Assembly: GCF_018873765.1 (NCBI RefSeq)
Contig: NC_057916.1
Span: forward strand, 27,999,501 to 28,063,500
Direction: 5' to 3'
Origin: Telopea speciosissima
Lineage: Eukaryota > Streptophyta > Magnoliopsida > Proteales > Proteaceae
Length of the DNA: 64,000 nucleotides
Shown here: positions 49,401-59,391 of the stretch, piece after piece
Layout: every line of letters begins with the position of its first letter
Position numbering within the stretch: position 1 is the first letter of the stretch
The notes under the pieces: model-generated
The model's database searches: none
What the model was told of the DNA's origin: nothing
Seen by the model: the letters and a program-made list of their open reading frames with translations, nothing else
Made by a program: the position numbers and the translations under genes

Positions 49401-52400
49401 AGGCCCATGTAAAAACATTTACTGTTATACCCTTGTTAATCATTATTAGATGGTAATGAAAAAATGGATTAACTACAGTATTTATCATCTAGGCTTTGAT
49501 CATCTTGTAATTATTGATTTTATACGCTTCCGCAAAACTACTGATCATTTGGAATGTAATATTTTCCTTTCCGCACTCTGATATTATATTATTTTAATAT
49601 TAGTTATGACTGTGCGTTGGGACACTGTGTCAGTGATCCTGGCAGCTTAATAGGATGACAAGCGTTGTCCTAGTCACCCCTTATAATGTATTTTATCCCT
49701 TGTCTGGGATGGGGGCGTGACATAAACCCATCTGCATCCAACTGGAATTCTCCCCCTGAGAAGATCAACCAGTGTCCAAGTATGATTCTTCTCCAGGGCT
49801 ACCATTTCCTCAGACATTGCTTGCATCTATTTTGGATCGGATAAGGCTTCTGTGACATTTTTGGGAATGGAAGAAGACTCAAGGGTAGTGGAAAAGGCAA
49901 TACCTGTAGGAGAAATAGAGTCATAGAAAACAAACTGGGCTATGGGGTTAGTACGAGGCTCTCTTCCCCTTTCATCATGCAATAGGAAGATCTAATTCGA
50001 GAAGGAAAAGTATTACCTGGCGAGGAGGATGAGGCCGAGGATGTGGATCCAAAGAGGGTTTTGGCGGGGTTGTTTTCCTCAATGCATACCAGGGTGGCTT
50101 TCCTTTTCCCTTCAACAAGCATTCACCTCTTGTGAATACAACATCTTTGAATCTTATTCCCTTATATTCTTTTTTTCGGCTAGCATCACCACCACTACTA
50201 GCATCAATATCAACAACACCATCAGCATCAACAACATCCACTTCTTTGTATTTTCCAATATCAATTAGGAATGGGGAAGTGGAGGTAGGTAAGGGAGATA
50301 GAAAAGGAATGACATCTGCATCCTGTTCACTTCTAGTACTCTCCCCCTCAAGAGGATGCTGAGGAGAAGAAAAGTAAAGAATAGACTCAAAGAAGGTGAC
50401 GTCTTTGGAGAGAAGTCGCCTTTGGGAAGGAGGATGGTAACACTTATACCCTTTGGTTGAATCAAAGTAGCCCAAGAAGATGCACTTGAGAGCTTTGGGG
50501 TCAAGCTTTGTGCGGGCTGATTTGTTGACATGAACATAACAAATACAACCAAAGACTTTTGGAGGCAAGGAGAAGACTGAGGATTGAGGAGAAAGGAGTG
50601 CCAAGGGAGATTTGGAGCCAAGGGGTGGAGATGGCATCCGGTTAATAAGGAAGGTAGCAGTAAGAAGTGCATCAAACCAAAAAGTCTTAGGCACATGCAT
50701 ACCAAATAGAAGACTCCTGGTGATTGCCAACAAGTTGCGGTTTTTTCTCTCAACCACCCCATTTTGTTGAGGGGTGTCAACACATGCCAGTTGGTGGATA
50801 ATGCCATTATCAATAAAGAACTGTTGGAGCCCCCCATGCATGTACTCACCCCCCTTATCAGACCTAACAATTTGAATTCGAGTACCAAACTGAGTACTGA
50901 TAAAGTTATAAAAACTCTTGAAGGCATCACAAACATCACTTTTTTGTTTCAACAAAACAGTCCAAGTGGATCTAGAATAGTCATCCACAAATGAAACAAA
51001 GTAACGAAAACCAGACAAAGAAGTAGTGGGAGAAGGTCCCCAAACATCAGAATGAACAAGAGAAAAAGGAATTGTTGATCTATTACCATGATAAGGATAA
51101 GATGTTCGACAATGTTTAGCAAAAATACATGATTCACACTGAAAAACATAAGAAGAAAGAAAAGAAGTAAACAAATGGGGTAACTATCTCCTCATAACAA
51201 CAAAAGAAGGATGACCCAAACGTTGATGCCAAAGCATTACAGACTCCAAAGTACTACGGTCACTCCGACCACAAACATAAGTTGCAGCAGTAGATGAATC
51301 AGGTAACCGTGGTTCAAGAATGTAGAGTCCTCCTTTCTCAGTCCCACTGCCATTAACCCTCTTTGTCTCCAAATCCTAAAAAAGACAATAGGAAGGAAAG
51401 AAAGTGACACAACAATTTAGGGATTTGGTTAGGTGACTTACTGATAATAGGTTAGTAGCAAAATCAGGGACATGAAGAACAGACTCAAGAGAAAGAGAGG
51501 GAGTAACCCTCACATTACCCTTACTAGAGACAGAAGAAAGGGAACCACCAGCAACCCTTACCTTGTCCCAGCCAGAGCAAATGGAATAGGAATCATAATA
51601 CTAAGACTTACAAGTCATGTGGTTAGAGGCTCCGGAGTCAATGATCCAAGTGAGAGCAGTAGGAGCGGCAGATGAGACCTGCAGAGCTAAGGCAGAAGTA
51701 GTGGACCCTCCAGGGGTAGAACTAGTAGAGGAATGACCAATATGGGACATCAGCCGGCGGAGGGCTACAATATCATCCTATGAAAGAGAATCAAGAGCAG
51801 ATTGGGATCTAGATGTCTCACTCTCAGATGTCACAGAGTAAGCCCTAGCTCCCCCTCGCTTGCCACCCCGAGCACCAGATGAACCACCATGCATACCTGG
51901 GGGCTGCCCATGAAGGTCCCAACATCTGTCCTTGGTCTGTCCCAGTTTTCCACAATGATCACATTTAAATCTCTCACGGTGATCTCCACGAGTTGGCCCT
52001 TGGCCTTTCCCCCCAGTTTTCTAGTCTCTGTGGGAACTAGAAACAAGAGCAGATTTCTCCATTGATGGTGCAGTATCCATGGTTGCTCTCCTGGTTTCCT
52101 CACTTTGCAAGTAACTACATACTTCATCCAAGGATGGAAGGGGAGACCTCCCTAGGATCTGTAGACGAATGGGCTCATACTCGGGATTGAGTCCACCAAG
52201 TAGAGACAAGATCCTTTCAACTTCTCGGTTCTTGTAGACCTTAACTTCATCTTCAGAATTGGACAGCCGAAGGTACCTGTAGTGATCATATTCCTACCAC
52301 ATGCTAATAACAGTGTTGTAGTAATCAGAGATGCTCGTCTCACCCTGCTTCATATTGATAACCTTTTGGTGAATTTGGTAGATCTTTGTATAGTCACCAA

Positions 52401-55400
52401 CTCGATCAAAGGTCCTGGTAATACTATCCCACATATACTTTGCAGTCTCCTTATCCATAAATCTCCTACTTATTTCAGGTTTCATGGAGAAGACCAGCTA
52501 AGTCATAACGGTGGAGTTCTCAGTCTCCCATTTCAGGTATCCTGGATCAGTAGTAGCGGTCTCCTTAATAGAGCCAGTAATATACCCCAACTTTCCTCTA
52601 CTTCTCAGAGACATCTTCACAGAACGAGACTAGTCCAAGTAGTTGGTTGTGTCCAACTTCACAACCGATATTTGGGTGTTGGGGTTATCATAGGAAGCCA
52701 TAGTGGGGATACCACTAGTCGGAAGTGGTCCACTAACCTCAGAATCAGCCCCAGAAATAGTAGACATGGTACCAAAAAACCAAACAAATCAGAATGTTGT
52801 CTTGCACAAGTGTGGAGTAAACTCTACCCAATCACAGGCAAGATATCCAGCAAACAAAGGGCAATACACTGCCCACCAAATCGGAAAGGTGTCTTGCACA
52901 AATGGGGAGTAAACTCTACCCAAACACAGGCAAGATATCCAGCAAACAAAGGGCAATACACTGCCCACCAAATCAGAAAGGTGTCTTACACAAATGGAGA
53001 GTAAACTCTACCCAAACACAGGCAAGATATCCAGCAAACAAGGGCCAATACACTGCCCAAGTAGTCACAACAGTAAAAAAGGAGGATAAATCCTTCACAA
53101 AAATTAAATCAAACACCTCATGTGCAGCCCAACTTCATTCACAGCAGCCATACACCACATAACAGCCAAAAAACTTCAAAAGAACCTCAGTGCATAATAC
53201 CCAACAAGTGTAACAAGATGTAGACCTTCCAATCTTATCAGCTAATAACCATCTCAATGCATTGGTTTTCAAAAAAGAAGTCAAATAAGAAGCAGAAACA
53301 GAGTTGGCGGAATTACTGTAGCAGGAGCCAAAAAAAGGAGTTGCAGACCTTGGGCTGTCTTCCTTTGCAACCAAGCTTTTGGGGGTTTGAAAGGGGACCC
53401 TAAGACAACTTGAATGGGCCAAGTACCACCTCCAACAAAGCTCTGATGAGGAAGAAGAAGAGCCTTTTCAGTTCTCGGGTTACTGTTCACGGAACAGTAA
53501 TCTGGGCTGTCTTTCTTTGATTTGAGCTGCAAATTGCCCAATGTCTTCCTTCAAACTTCTCAAACTTCTTGTGTATGACCTTCTTGATGATGAGAGAACT
53601 TCATTAGATTACTTTTGTGTATTTCTTTACATGGTATAACCTCCTATTGGAACCCTCTACATTTTCTAGGGTTCGAAAGAATAATACAAGGCAGCTAGAA
53701 CCCTAGTCGACTCTCAAACCTAGCTCTGATACCAAGTTAGGATTTAAAGGTGAATAGATTCTAGTAATGGAGGAGAGCTTTACAGCAAGAAGGAGAAGAA
53801 TAAGAGAAGAGAGCAGAAGAAGAGAAGAAGAGAGGATGAGGGAATCGTATGTGTTAGGAGAGAATTCTCCTAACATCTATTTACTTTACATTACTAAAAA
53901 ACACTTTAGGGAATTACAAAGACCTCCTTGGGGAGGTAAAAGATAAAAAGAAATAAAAGTTAAAATTACAACCCTAGTGACTTATAACAAAGACATGGAC
54001 TAAAGTACCCCTAATACATAAACTCTAACAATATCTTGGTATCGCAAGGCATGGTTTAAAGTATCGGAGCATATCGAATTGTATCAGTATCGGTTGGTAC
54101 CGATACGTATCTTTTTTTTTTTAAATAGTATGTCTCGATTGGTATCGACCAATACGTAGCGATACTTAGATACATACGTTAAAGAGTTCTATGAGAGTAT
54201 TGATACGTATCATTATATGTATCGGGCCAATACGGCTCAATACAAACCGATGCGGTCGATACCAACCGATACATGTCAATACGACCATTAAAGGCCCATT
54301 TGACTATCAGACTATGGTGTTTTAATAATTACCAAATCATTTAATGGCGTTGTAATAAACAAATCATTTAATGTGTGTAGGCAAATATTACACAAGGATT
54401 CGATGTTGCAAATCCAAAGCACAAAATTGGGTGCTTTTACAGTTTGAAGATTTCAATATGTTTATTAAGCCTAAAACAAGCTTCTCTTAAAGTTTCGGAG
54501 CCAACTATGGTCATTTGCCCACCGAAACAAAAAAAAAAAAAAATGATTGTTACATCAATCATTGAATATTAGGTAAAAAATTATGGAAGTGACTTATTGA
54601 CGATCAAAATGGATTATTCTTAGCAGATTCCATGTTTAGTTGTTTTCAAAGCAAGGAGCATTGATCAGAACGTAGAAGATAAATGAATTTCCGGATATAT
54701 GAATGAATATTAATTTAATTAACTACCTCATAATTGACGTGCGCCTAAATATTGAATTGTGTTTATTTATTTAATGATCTTATGCTAGTAATTAATGATA
54801 TTTGATTATTTGATTTAGGAAATAAGTCCAATAGAGCTGAAAATCTGGGAGTGGCATTGCCCAGCCTTGGTGTTTGTTCTAAAAACCAGAAAATATTATC
54901 TTAATGGGAGATTGGAAAATGCGATAGGTTTCTTTCAGGGGTAAAAAACCAGAAAACAGGGCAGGTCTTAGTTCTGGGAAGAAAAGGCAGAATAGAGAGA
55001 GAACTAAAGCTAGGATATAAGAGAGAATGTTAACAGAAACCCACCTACCAAATATAGAAGCAAACACTACTAATCTATTAGATATGACAAGATTAAAAAA
55101 AATGAAACTAGCCCAAAAACAGGGGATCCGCCCAGCTCTTTTGAATCATTAAGAAATATTAATAAGAAAGAAGAGACATGAAGGATTAGAGAAAGAGAAC
55201 AGATAGAAAAGAGCATAACAAATGATTAGAGAAGAGGGACAGACCTGGAAGTAAATCAATCTAAATCGATCATGGTAGAGAGAGAAAGGAAGCAAACACT
55301 ACTAATCGTTTGTGATAATAATAATAATTCGCCTAAAGGAAATAACAAAATAGCCCTAAGCAACCATTCGCATAACCGCATCGCTAAGAAGAACAATATT

Positions 55401-57949
55401 CAAAAATACATGAATCCAAAGTAGATTAGGGTCACACTCAGGTGAAAATAAAGCCAAGTCAATTGACATCTATGCAACAAAGATCACCAATGAACATAAA
55501 AGAGCGTCCTAGTGCACGAGGCTCCCGCTACTGCAAGGTTGGGAAACAAGGACATAGCGAAGGCCAAAAAGAATGTGAACTAGGTAATTAGAAGTGAAGA
55601 TTCATGGGTTAGCAGAAACGAACCCAACTAGTTGGGACAAGGGTCTTGGGCTCCTGGACAGTGTAACAGTCTGTTCATGACCAGATGTCTCATGCTCAGA
55701 GCATCAGTATACACTACAAAGGCATGAAATGGATGCCAACTGAGAGATTTGGAAGGTTGAAATTCATGAGAATAATAGCAAATATGTCTTTCTCAATAGG
55801 ATGGTGGAGGGAAAATAACTGGAAGCCGACCTACACATACAATTAGATATCTGCTGCACTAGTTCTTTGGAGTGGGCAATCCATTGGGCGAGACCCATTA
55901 AGTAGTTAGTAATTAGTCCAGGTCTTCCAAACATAAGATTATGAGACTAGATTGGGCTCAAAGCTCAGCCCTTTCAAAATTCGTCAATTGCTTAACCTGG
56001 TCCAGCCAGAGTTGCACCCCTATTAGAGAATTATGGAAATTGTCAAACTAAGTATGAACAAAATATTTCTACAATTGCATACAAGAAGACAGATCTAATA
56101 AAATGCTAGAACCCATATGAAATTAGACTCTTCTTGAACAGAAGATACGAAAGAAGAGATACCTTATGAACAGAAGATACGAAAGAAAAAAAGCTTTTCA
56201 AACCTTATAAAATATATGTCAAGGCCACACACTCACTTAACAATCAGCTTGACGTTTGTTTACAACAAATATTTCCCTGTTAAGAAATTGTCCAAGAATA
56301 GAAGAATAAAAATACCTCAGCTGTGGATGAAGATGATGCCTGCCGCATTGATGAGCCATCACTGTTAATAAAATCACATTCATGTCAAATCATTCTCAGA
56401 AGTTACACATTCCCTAGATCTTCCACTTAATATATGACATTTTCCTATAACAGATCAAAATACAAACTAGCATTCCTCTGATTCCTCTTAGATAGAACTC
56501 AAAATTTAAATAGCATTGATGCTCATAAATGTTATTGGAAGTTTCCCCAGGAATATTGCTTAAGCTCTACAAAAAAATGCCCAGAAGTAAAAGTAAAATA
56601 TCTAACTCTGTAATTTACTGTTTTTAAGTATAAAACAGTGTCCCCATCTAAATAACTTTGTCTTTTATGTTCTCTTCTGAAGAAAAATTTTATGATTAAA
56701 AATGTTTACTTTCTTATTTTACTTCCGCCCATTTTATGTCGAAACAAGCGTAGACTTAAAAGGGGGGGGGGGGGGGAGGGAAACTTATCGTTTTTGCATA
56801 AAAAGGCCGTGAAGCAAGTGGAATTTATTGAAGTATGCTACCATAACAAGCAGCGCCCAACCTAGAAGACAATGAAAAAGAAATTTTCTAACTTGCCTTT
56901 GTGGACCAGTGACCTTGTACTTGTGAACAGGAAGTGCATTTATCTCTTCCTCACTCATTGAAGGAGCTGTGGAAGCATTGTCAGAATCCAATGCTCTCAA
57001 GGTTTCATAATCTACAATATATAGGAGCTATGTCATTCCCATGAAATAGTAGCCTCTCCCGATCTAAATGGATAAAGAAATGCATCCTAGGTCCATGTTT
57101 TCATCCAGTAAATTTAAGACTGCCATATTTTGGTTTTAGGAAATGATACAAAAATGTAATATCTATCTGGAATACTGTATAGCATACCTAGGTCATCAAA
57201 TTCCCGGTCAAGAAGAGCAAGCTGGAGCCTGAGGCCTTGTAGACGCCCTCTTGTTGCTAAGGCTATAGATGGTGGCATATGCAACCTCAGTTCAGTATGA
57301 CCAAGCAGACCACTGGCTACAGCAGCATGAGCCTGTGCCTGAGCCTGAAGTTGTTGACAAGTTGCATACATCCTAAGGCTTGTGGCCATTAGGAAGACAC
57401 CCAGAAAAAGCCAAAGCTGAAAATTTAAGAAATTAAGAAATACTTCTTGACTTACCAAAGAATAATTAGGACCCAAAAACAAATAATAATCAGAAAAAAT
57501 AATACTCCCAGAGAACACCAGAGAGTACCAGAAAGTTTGGTGACATTTGGTGTGAATTTAGTATCATGAACAGCAAAAGAACTGCTGGAACAAATGAGCA
57601 GAACATTGATTAGACATCAGTCATATTAAAAACAGAAACAAGAGCTAAAGTTAGTACCAGGAACAGAGAAATTATTTAATTAAAGAAAAACCCACCTGTG
57701 ACGAGAAAAGCCATTGAATTCGTATTAACTGGCCGAGCCGCATGAACACGCTGTGAGAGAAAGGTTTCAGTATTTACAGAATATACAGGCTGATACTGTT
57801 CAATCAAATAAACTGCTCAATAACCTTCAACACCACAGCATGTATTGGGTCAAATATGACAAGAAACATACCACTGAACGCCGTTCAGGAATAAATCCTG
57901 GAAATCCGCTTTCTATATCTGCTCTAGTTCCTCTGAAGACAAAACTCAT
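35006..57949 (-). CDS. SDIR1: SDIR1-type RING-H2 E3 ubiquitin ligase, full gene of 8 coding exons
   Basis: Coding exons, 5' to 3': 57872-57949, 57696-57750, 57529-57581, 57188-57416, 56897-57011, 56316-56361, 35284-35409, 35006-35131. They sum to 828 bases, 275 residues, against 273 in Arabidopsis SDIR1, and every junction keeps frame. Residues 1-26 open MSFVFRGTRADIESGF. Two membrane spans (about 38-54 and 63-78) precede a conserved cytosolic helix (ALATRGRLQGLRLQLALLD). The RING-H2 finger has C213, C216, C231, H233, H236, C239, C250 and C253. SDIR1 is a membrane-anchored ligase (endoplasmic reticulum or plasma membrane reported) that promotes abscisic-acid, salt and drought responses. All introns are GT-AG except intron 5 (GC-AG). 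Intron 6 is 20.9 kb and full of retrotransposons. Nothing in the frame is broken. Confidence 0.93.
36147..36540 (+). repeat. 198-bp tandem duplication in SDIR1 intron 6
   Basis: GGGAAAACAAAACAACAGTA at 36147 recurs at 36345. The two units run in parallel for about 195 bases with roughly a dozen differences, ending in TAACTTGGTCA...AATAGCAATTTT. Confidence 0.88.
37191..37462 (-). repeat. Copia-2 3' LTR (272 bp)
   Basis: Starts AGTTAGGATTT and ends CTCTAACA on the plus strand. A polypurine tract (minus-strand TTGAGGGGGAG) adjoins the inner edge. It is shorter than the 5' copy mainly by a GAAGA-repeat indel near 37255. Confidence 0.92.
37470..38851 (-). pseudogene. Copia-2 reverse transcriptase and RNase H, with stops
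   Basis: Directly across the insertion site the frame continues with YRSDGTVERYKARLVAKGYS, then LDVKNAFLHGDLAEEVYM and the catalytic YVDD. RNase H follows (IEGYTDVDWAGT, then YCDNKAA and TKHIEVDRHF). Stops occur at 38534-38536 (TAG) and 38339-38341 (TAA), and a one-base shift near 37590 precedes the last block, which ends at 37470. Confidence 0.92.
39225..39400 (+). repeat. Short CCCATTTAACTT-like repeats upstream of the LTR TATA box
   Basis: Seven or more spaced copies of the word GACCCATTT or CCCATTTAACT occur within about 175 bp, in both LTRs. Such subrepeats in U3 often act as enhancer elements; that role here is inference. Confidence 0.7.
39408..39416 (+). promoter_or_regulatory. TATA box in the gypsy-type 5' LTR
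   Basis: TATAAATAA in the sequence TTTCTATAAATAAGACA is the best core promoter in the LTR. It is followed by a purine-rich leader. Its equal is at 47423 in the 3' LTR. Confidence 0.65.
41700..41711 (+). promoter_or_regulatory. Gypsy-type primer-binding site (tRNA-Met initiator)
   Basis: TGGTATCAGAGC lies three bases (GAG) inside the 5' LTR and complements the 3' end of initiator tRNA-Met. Confidence 0.9.
41712..42575 (+). other. Gypsy-type element interior, 5' part
   Basis: Non-coding on the sense strand. No gag start is recognisable after the primer-binding site. Confidence 0.5.
42576..43021 (-). pseudogene. Antisense ORF inside the gypsy-type element (putative plant transposon protein)
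   Basis: On the strand opposite to the element, the ATG at 43021 opens MAPITQRACVEQVAP and continues PLWFQKIEDPELYPDYF and RFEALGWTNILNLPEPYYLQ. A single missing base near 42775 moves it to a frame reading FYTNLDTENPG, then VKGVPIAFIAAQLADVINV, with a stop at 42576-42578. The pattern (RFxxLGW, LIxxFYxNL, V+GVPI) resembles the 'putative plant transposon protein' family seen as an antisense ORF in some gypsy lineages. Function is unknown. Confidence 0.6.
43022..46866 (+). other. Gypsy-type element interior, 3' part
   Basis: Non-coding. It includes a 30-base A run (about 43371-43400), a second A run (about 45889-45908) and an ACGAACGGATCC-rich block (45120-45400). The stretch 43640-44060, read in reverse, resembles an LTR-type leader with GGTTTCACCCG...GGATTC words like those in the element's own LTR. 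The final bases are the polypurine tract. Confidence 0.5.
46867..49722 (+). repeat. Gypsy-type 3' LTR (2,856 bp)
   Basis: Begins TGTTATACCCGCACC right after the polypurine tract and ends GGGCGTGACA. It has the same TATA box (47423-47431) and the same 63-codon frame (47488-47679). It preserves the CAG/CTG words that are altered in the 5' LTR. Confidence 0.93.
49728..49974 (-). pseudogene. Copia-2 pol linker between integrase and reverse transcriptase
   Basis: The frame differs from the integrase frame, so a shift lies near 49820-49990. Beyond it SEEMVALEKNHTWTLVDL, the usual start of the copia reverse-transcriptase region, runs up to the insertion site of the gypsy-type element. Confidence 0.75.
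49975..52767 (-). pseudogene. Copia-2 gag, protease and integrase, with stops in one frame
   Basis: From the ATG at 52767 (MSTISGADSEVSG) one frame carries the gag UBN2 region, a zinc knuckle (about 51930-51990, CDHCGKLGQTKDRC, with Q where H is usual), protease WIIDSGASNHMT (about 51633), the pre-integrase LWHQRLGH and the integrase core (HSDVWGP, VRSDKGGEY, QQNGVVERKNR). In-frame stops at 52630-52632, 52498-52500, 52294-52296, 52021-52023 and 51778-51780 are all TAG. At least five, and probably seven, stops break it without a frame change. Confidence 0.92.
52799..53060 (+). repeat. 92-bp tandem repeat, about three copies, in the Copia-2 leader
   Basis: GTCTTGCACAA, then GTAAACTCTACCCAA and GCAAGATATCCAGCAAACAA, recurs at 52799, 52891 and 52983. 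The array lies between the primer-binding site and the gag start. Confidence 0.92.
53735..54030 (-). repeat. Copia-2 5' LTR (296 bp) and primer-binding site
   Basis: Nearly identical to 37191-37462. Directly inside it the minus strand reads TGGTATCAGAGCTA (53721-53734), complementary to initiator tRNA-Met, with no spacer. Confidence 0.92.
54036..54310. repeat. GATACGTATC-rich dispersed repeat
   Basis: Starts GCATGGTTTAAAGTATCGG, similar to the end of the 16160 MITE, and is dense in TATCGGT, CGATACGTATC and ACCGATAC words in both directions. The matching right end was not found, so it may be a truncated member. Confidence 0.45.
54311..55498 (-). other. SDIR1 intron 6, 5' part without features
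   Basis: AT-rich intron sequence. Short frames show no recognisable protein. Confidence 0.5.
55499..55560 (-). repeat. Au-type SINE fragment
   Basis: GTGCACGAGGCTCCCGCTACTGCA matches the tail region of Au SINEs in reverse, like 58790-58810 of the fuller copy. Only about 60 bases remain. Confidence 0.4.
56316..57949 (-). CDS. SDIR1: SDIR1 exons 1-6 (membrane anchor and linker)
   Basis: This compact cluster encodes residues 1-192. The ATG at 57949 agrees with the family start. The two hydrophobic spans cross exons 2-4. Exon 5 carries YETLRALDSDNAS and the SMSEEEINALPVHKYKV block just before the linker. Exon 6 is a 46-base micro-exon giving DGSSMRQASSSSTAE. Exon 5 ends AAAG|GCAAGT, the usual form of a GC donor. 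Using the nearest GT instead would add residues and break the family alignment. Confidence 0.92.
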
Positions 57950-58764
57950 GGTTGAAGTAATAAAAAACAATTCACTAGGCAAGAGTATCAGATAGTCCAA
58001 GTATGGATAGTCCGAGTCCCCACGAAATCCTCCAGATCCACACTAGCCTGCAAAAGTTAAAAAAGAATAAAAATACAGGCATCGCCTAAATCTAAGAAGG
58101 TAATGTTCACACCAACATACATACTATCACACATCAGCCAAAGACGGGCCTTACCAAAAATATCATGATTCTACAAACTCAAGATAGACCCAAAACAGAA
58201 TAGGTAGCTGTGACTTTCAAAATTCAAACACCCCTAACGTCAAATTTTAGAAGGCCAAAAAATGGGCCAACTCAAAATATTTTTACATCAAGGAAGGCCA
58301 AGTCAGATCTGATGCAAAACAAAAGAATCCATGTCCAGATGGAAAGACAAACAAAAGGCAAAAAATGCATGGGACCAGAGGAAGACACCACTAACAATTC
58401 TAATCAGGGTGAACCATTGAAAAGAATGTGTTCACAAAATGGAGGTGATGCTCAGCAGATTCTTTGGCACATTGGAGAGTGGAGCTAAAGCTTTCGGAGA
58501 CACTGGATGATGCATATTTCCAGCAAAAGAAAGAAGAGAAAGATCTCCCATGTTTTGGGCTGGTCTGGTTCAACCTTGAACCAGTTTTCTGGCTTGAACT
58601 AATCCAGTGGCTCAGTTATTGGGTTCAGTCCAATCGTGGGTTTAGTTTAATGGGCTATTTTGGTTATTATTTGTTAAGGACATGGGATACATAACCGTCT
58701 AGATTCAATGTATGTAGGGTGACTGTATTGTGACTCAGCATACCATATTTGTAATCCGTATAAA
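57950..58764 (-). promoter_or_regulatory. SDIR1 5' UTR and upstream region
   Basis: CTTTTGCAG|GCTAGTG at about 58050 (minus strand) looks like a splice acceptor, which would put an intron in the 5' UTR with the leader resuming at 58050-57950. Further upstream no TATA box or known abscisic-acid element stands out. Confidence 0.4.
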
Positions 58765-58931
58765 AAAAAAGTGTACCCAATGCACAAGACTCCCACCACT
58801 GCGGGGTCTGGGGCGGGTCATAATGTTCGCAGCCTTACCCTTGCTTTCGCAAAGAGGCTGTTTCCAGACTCGAACCCGTGACCACTTGGTCACAATGGAG
58901 CAACCTTACCGCTGCACCAAGGCCCGCCCTC
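58765..58931 (-). mobile_element. Au SINE, nearly full length
   Basis: On the minus strand the element begins GAGGGCGGGCCTTGGTGCAG (A-box region), contains CACGGGTTCGAGTCTGG (B box), then CAGCCTCTTTGCGAAAGCAA, and ends GTGGGAGTCTTGTGCATTGG followed by a T run. TATAAA on both sides (58759-58764 and 58932-58937) is the likely target duplication. Au SINEs are tRNA-derived and widespread in angiosperms. Confidence 0.88.
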
Positions 58932-59145
58932 TATAAATAACAAGGGCCTCTGCCACTATTGGCAAGCTAATCTATTCTCCCTAATATCTTCTTCTCAACT
59001 TTATTTTACCCGTAGTTGTCTCGAAATAGGACTGCTCTCATCCAGTCATGGAGAGGGTCTGTTTTCCCTTTATTATATCACTAGTTGAGTCAGTCAAGAG
59101 CTCCTCCAAAGTACCTGCTTATGAGACGATTTCCTTTTCAATTAA

Positions 59146-59391
59146 GTTATCTTTTCCTTATTATTTGGTCAGTCTAGGACAGTAGTACCAGCCTAGCCCA
59201 TCGACTGGTAGTGTTAAGAGTTCTATTTTGTTTTAGTTATTTTCACTATGATAAATAAGATGTGAGGCTATCTTTTCCTTATTATTTGGTCAGTCTAGGA
59301 CACTAGTACCAGCCTAGCCCATCGACTGGTAGTATTAGAATTTTATTTAGTTTTTGTTATTTTCACTATCATAAATAAGATGTAAGGTTAT
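59146..59391 (+). repeat. 124-bp tandem duplication
   Basis: TATCTTTTCCTTATTATTTG, then GTCAGTCTAGGACA and CATCGACTGGTAGT, occurs twice, 124 bases apart, each ending ATAAATAAGATGT with a few differences. Non-coding; possibly part of an old LTR. Confidence 0.88.

Larger units (their letters stand above)
38852..49722 (+). mobile_element. Gypsy-type LTR element (LARD-like, non-autonomous) nested in Copia-2
   Basis: Long LTRs (2,845 and 2,856 bp; TGTTATACCC...GGGCGTGACA), a perfect 5-bp duplication TAAAC (38847-38851 and 49723-49727), a TGGTATCAGAGC primer-binding site and a polypurine end (AAGGTGGGGAGGA) define it. The GGGGACGAAATTTCTTGTAAG word before the 3' LTR is common in chromovirus-type gypsy elements. 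The 5.17-kb interior has no protease, reverse transcriptase or integrase, only an antisense ORF. It therefore depends on helper proteins, like large retrotransposon derivatives. Confidence 0.92.
37191..54030 (-). mobile_element. Copia-2: Ty1/copia element in SDIR1 intron 6, interrupted by a gypsy-type element
   Basis: A perfect 5-bp duplication ATATC (37186-37190 and 54031-54035), LTRs of 272 and 296 bp, a primer-binding site and gag-pol in copia order define the element on the minus strand. The total is 16,840 bp. Subtracting the nested element and its TAAAC duplication leaves about 5.96 kb. The coding frame has nonsense codons and at least two frameshifts, so it is dead. Its orientation is the same as that of the host gene. 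Confidence 0.95.
35410..56315 (-). other. SDIR1 intron 6, 20,906 bp, with nested LTR elements
   Basis: The donor is GAG|GTATTT (56316 side) and the acceptor CTTACAG (35410 side). Removing Copia-2 and its duplicated ATATC leaves about 4.06 kb. 35410-37185 is AT-rich intron with one 198-bp tandem duplication. 54031-56315 holds GATACGTATC-rich repeat sequence and a SINE scrap. No other host gene is seen inside. Confidence 0.9.

Noticed and set aside
52799..53060. Repeat array resembling CRISPR spacing
   Set aside because: Whole 92-bp units are repeated without unique spacers and lie in a plant retrotransposon leader.
58730..58936. 68-codon frame across the Au SINE
   Set aside because: It is the SINE read in reverse.
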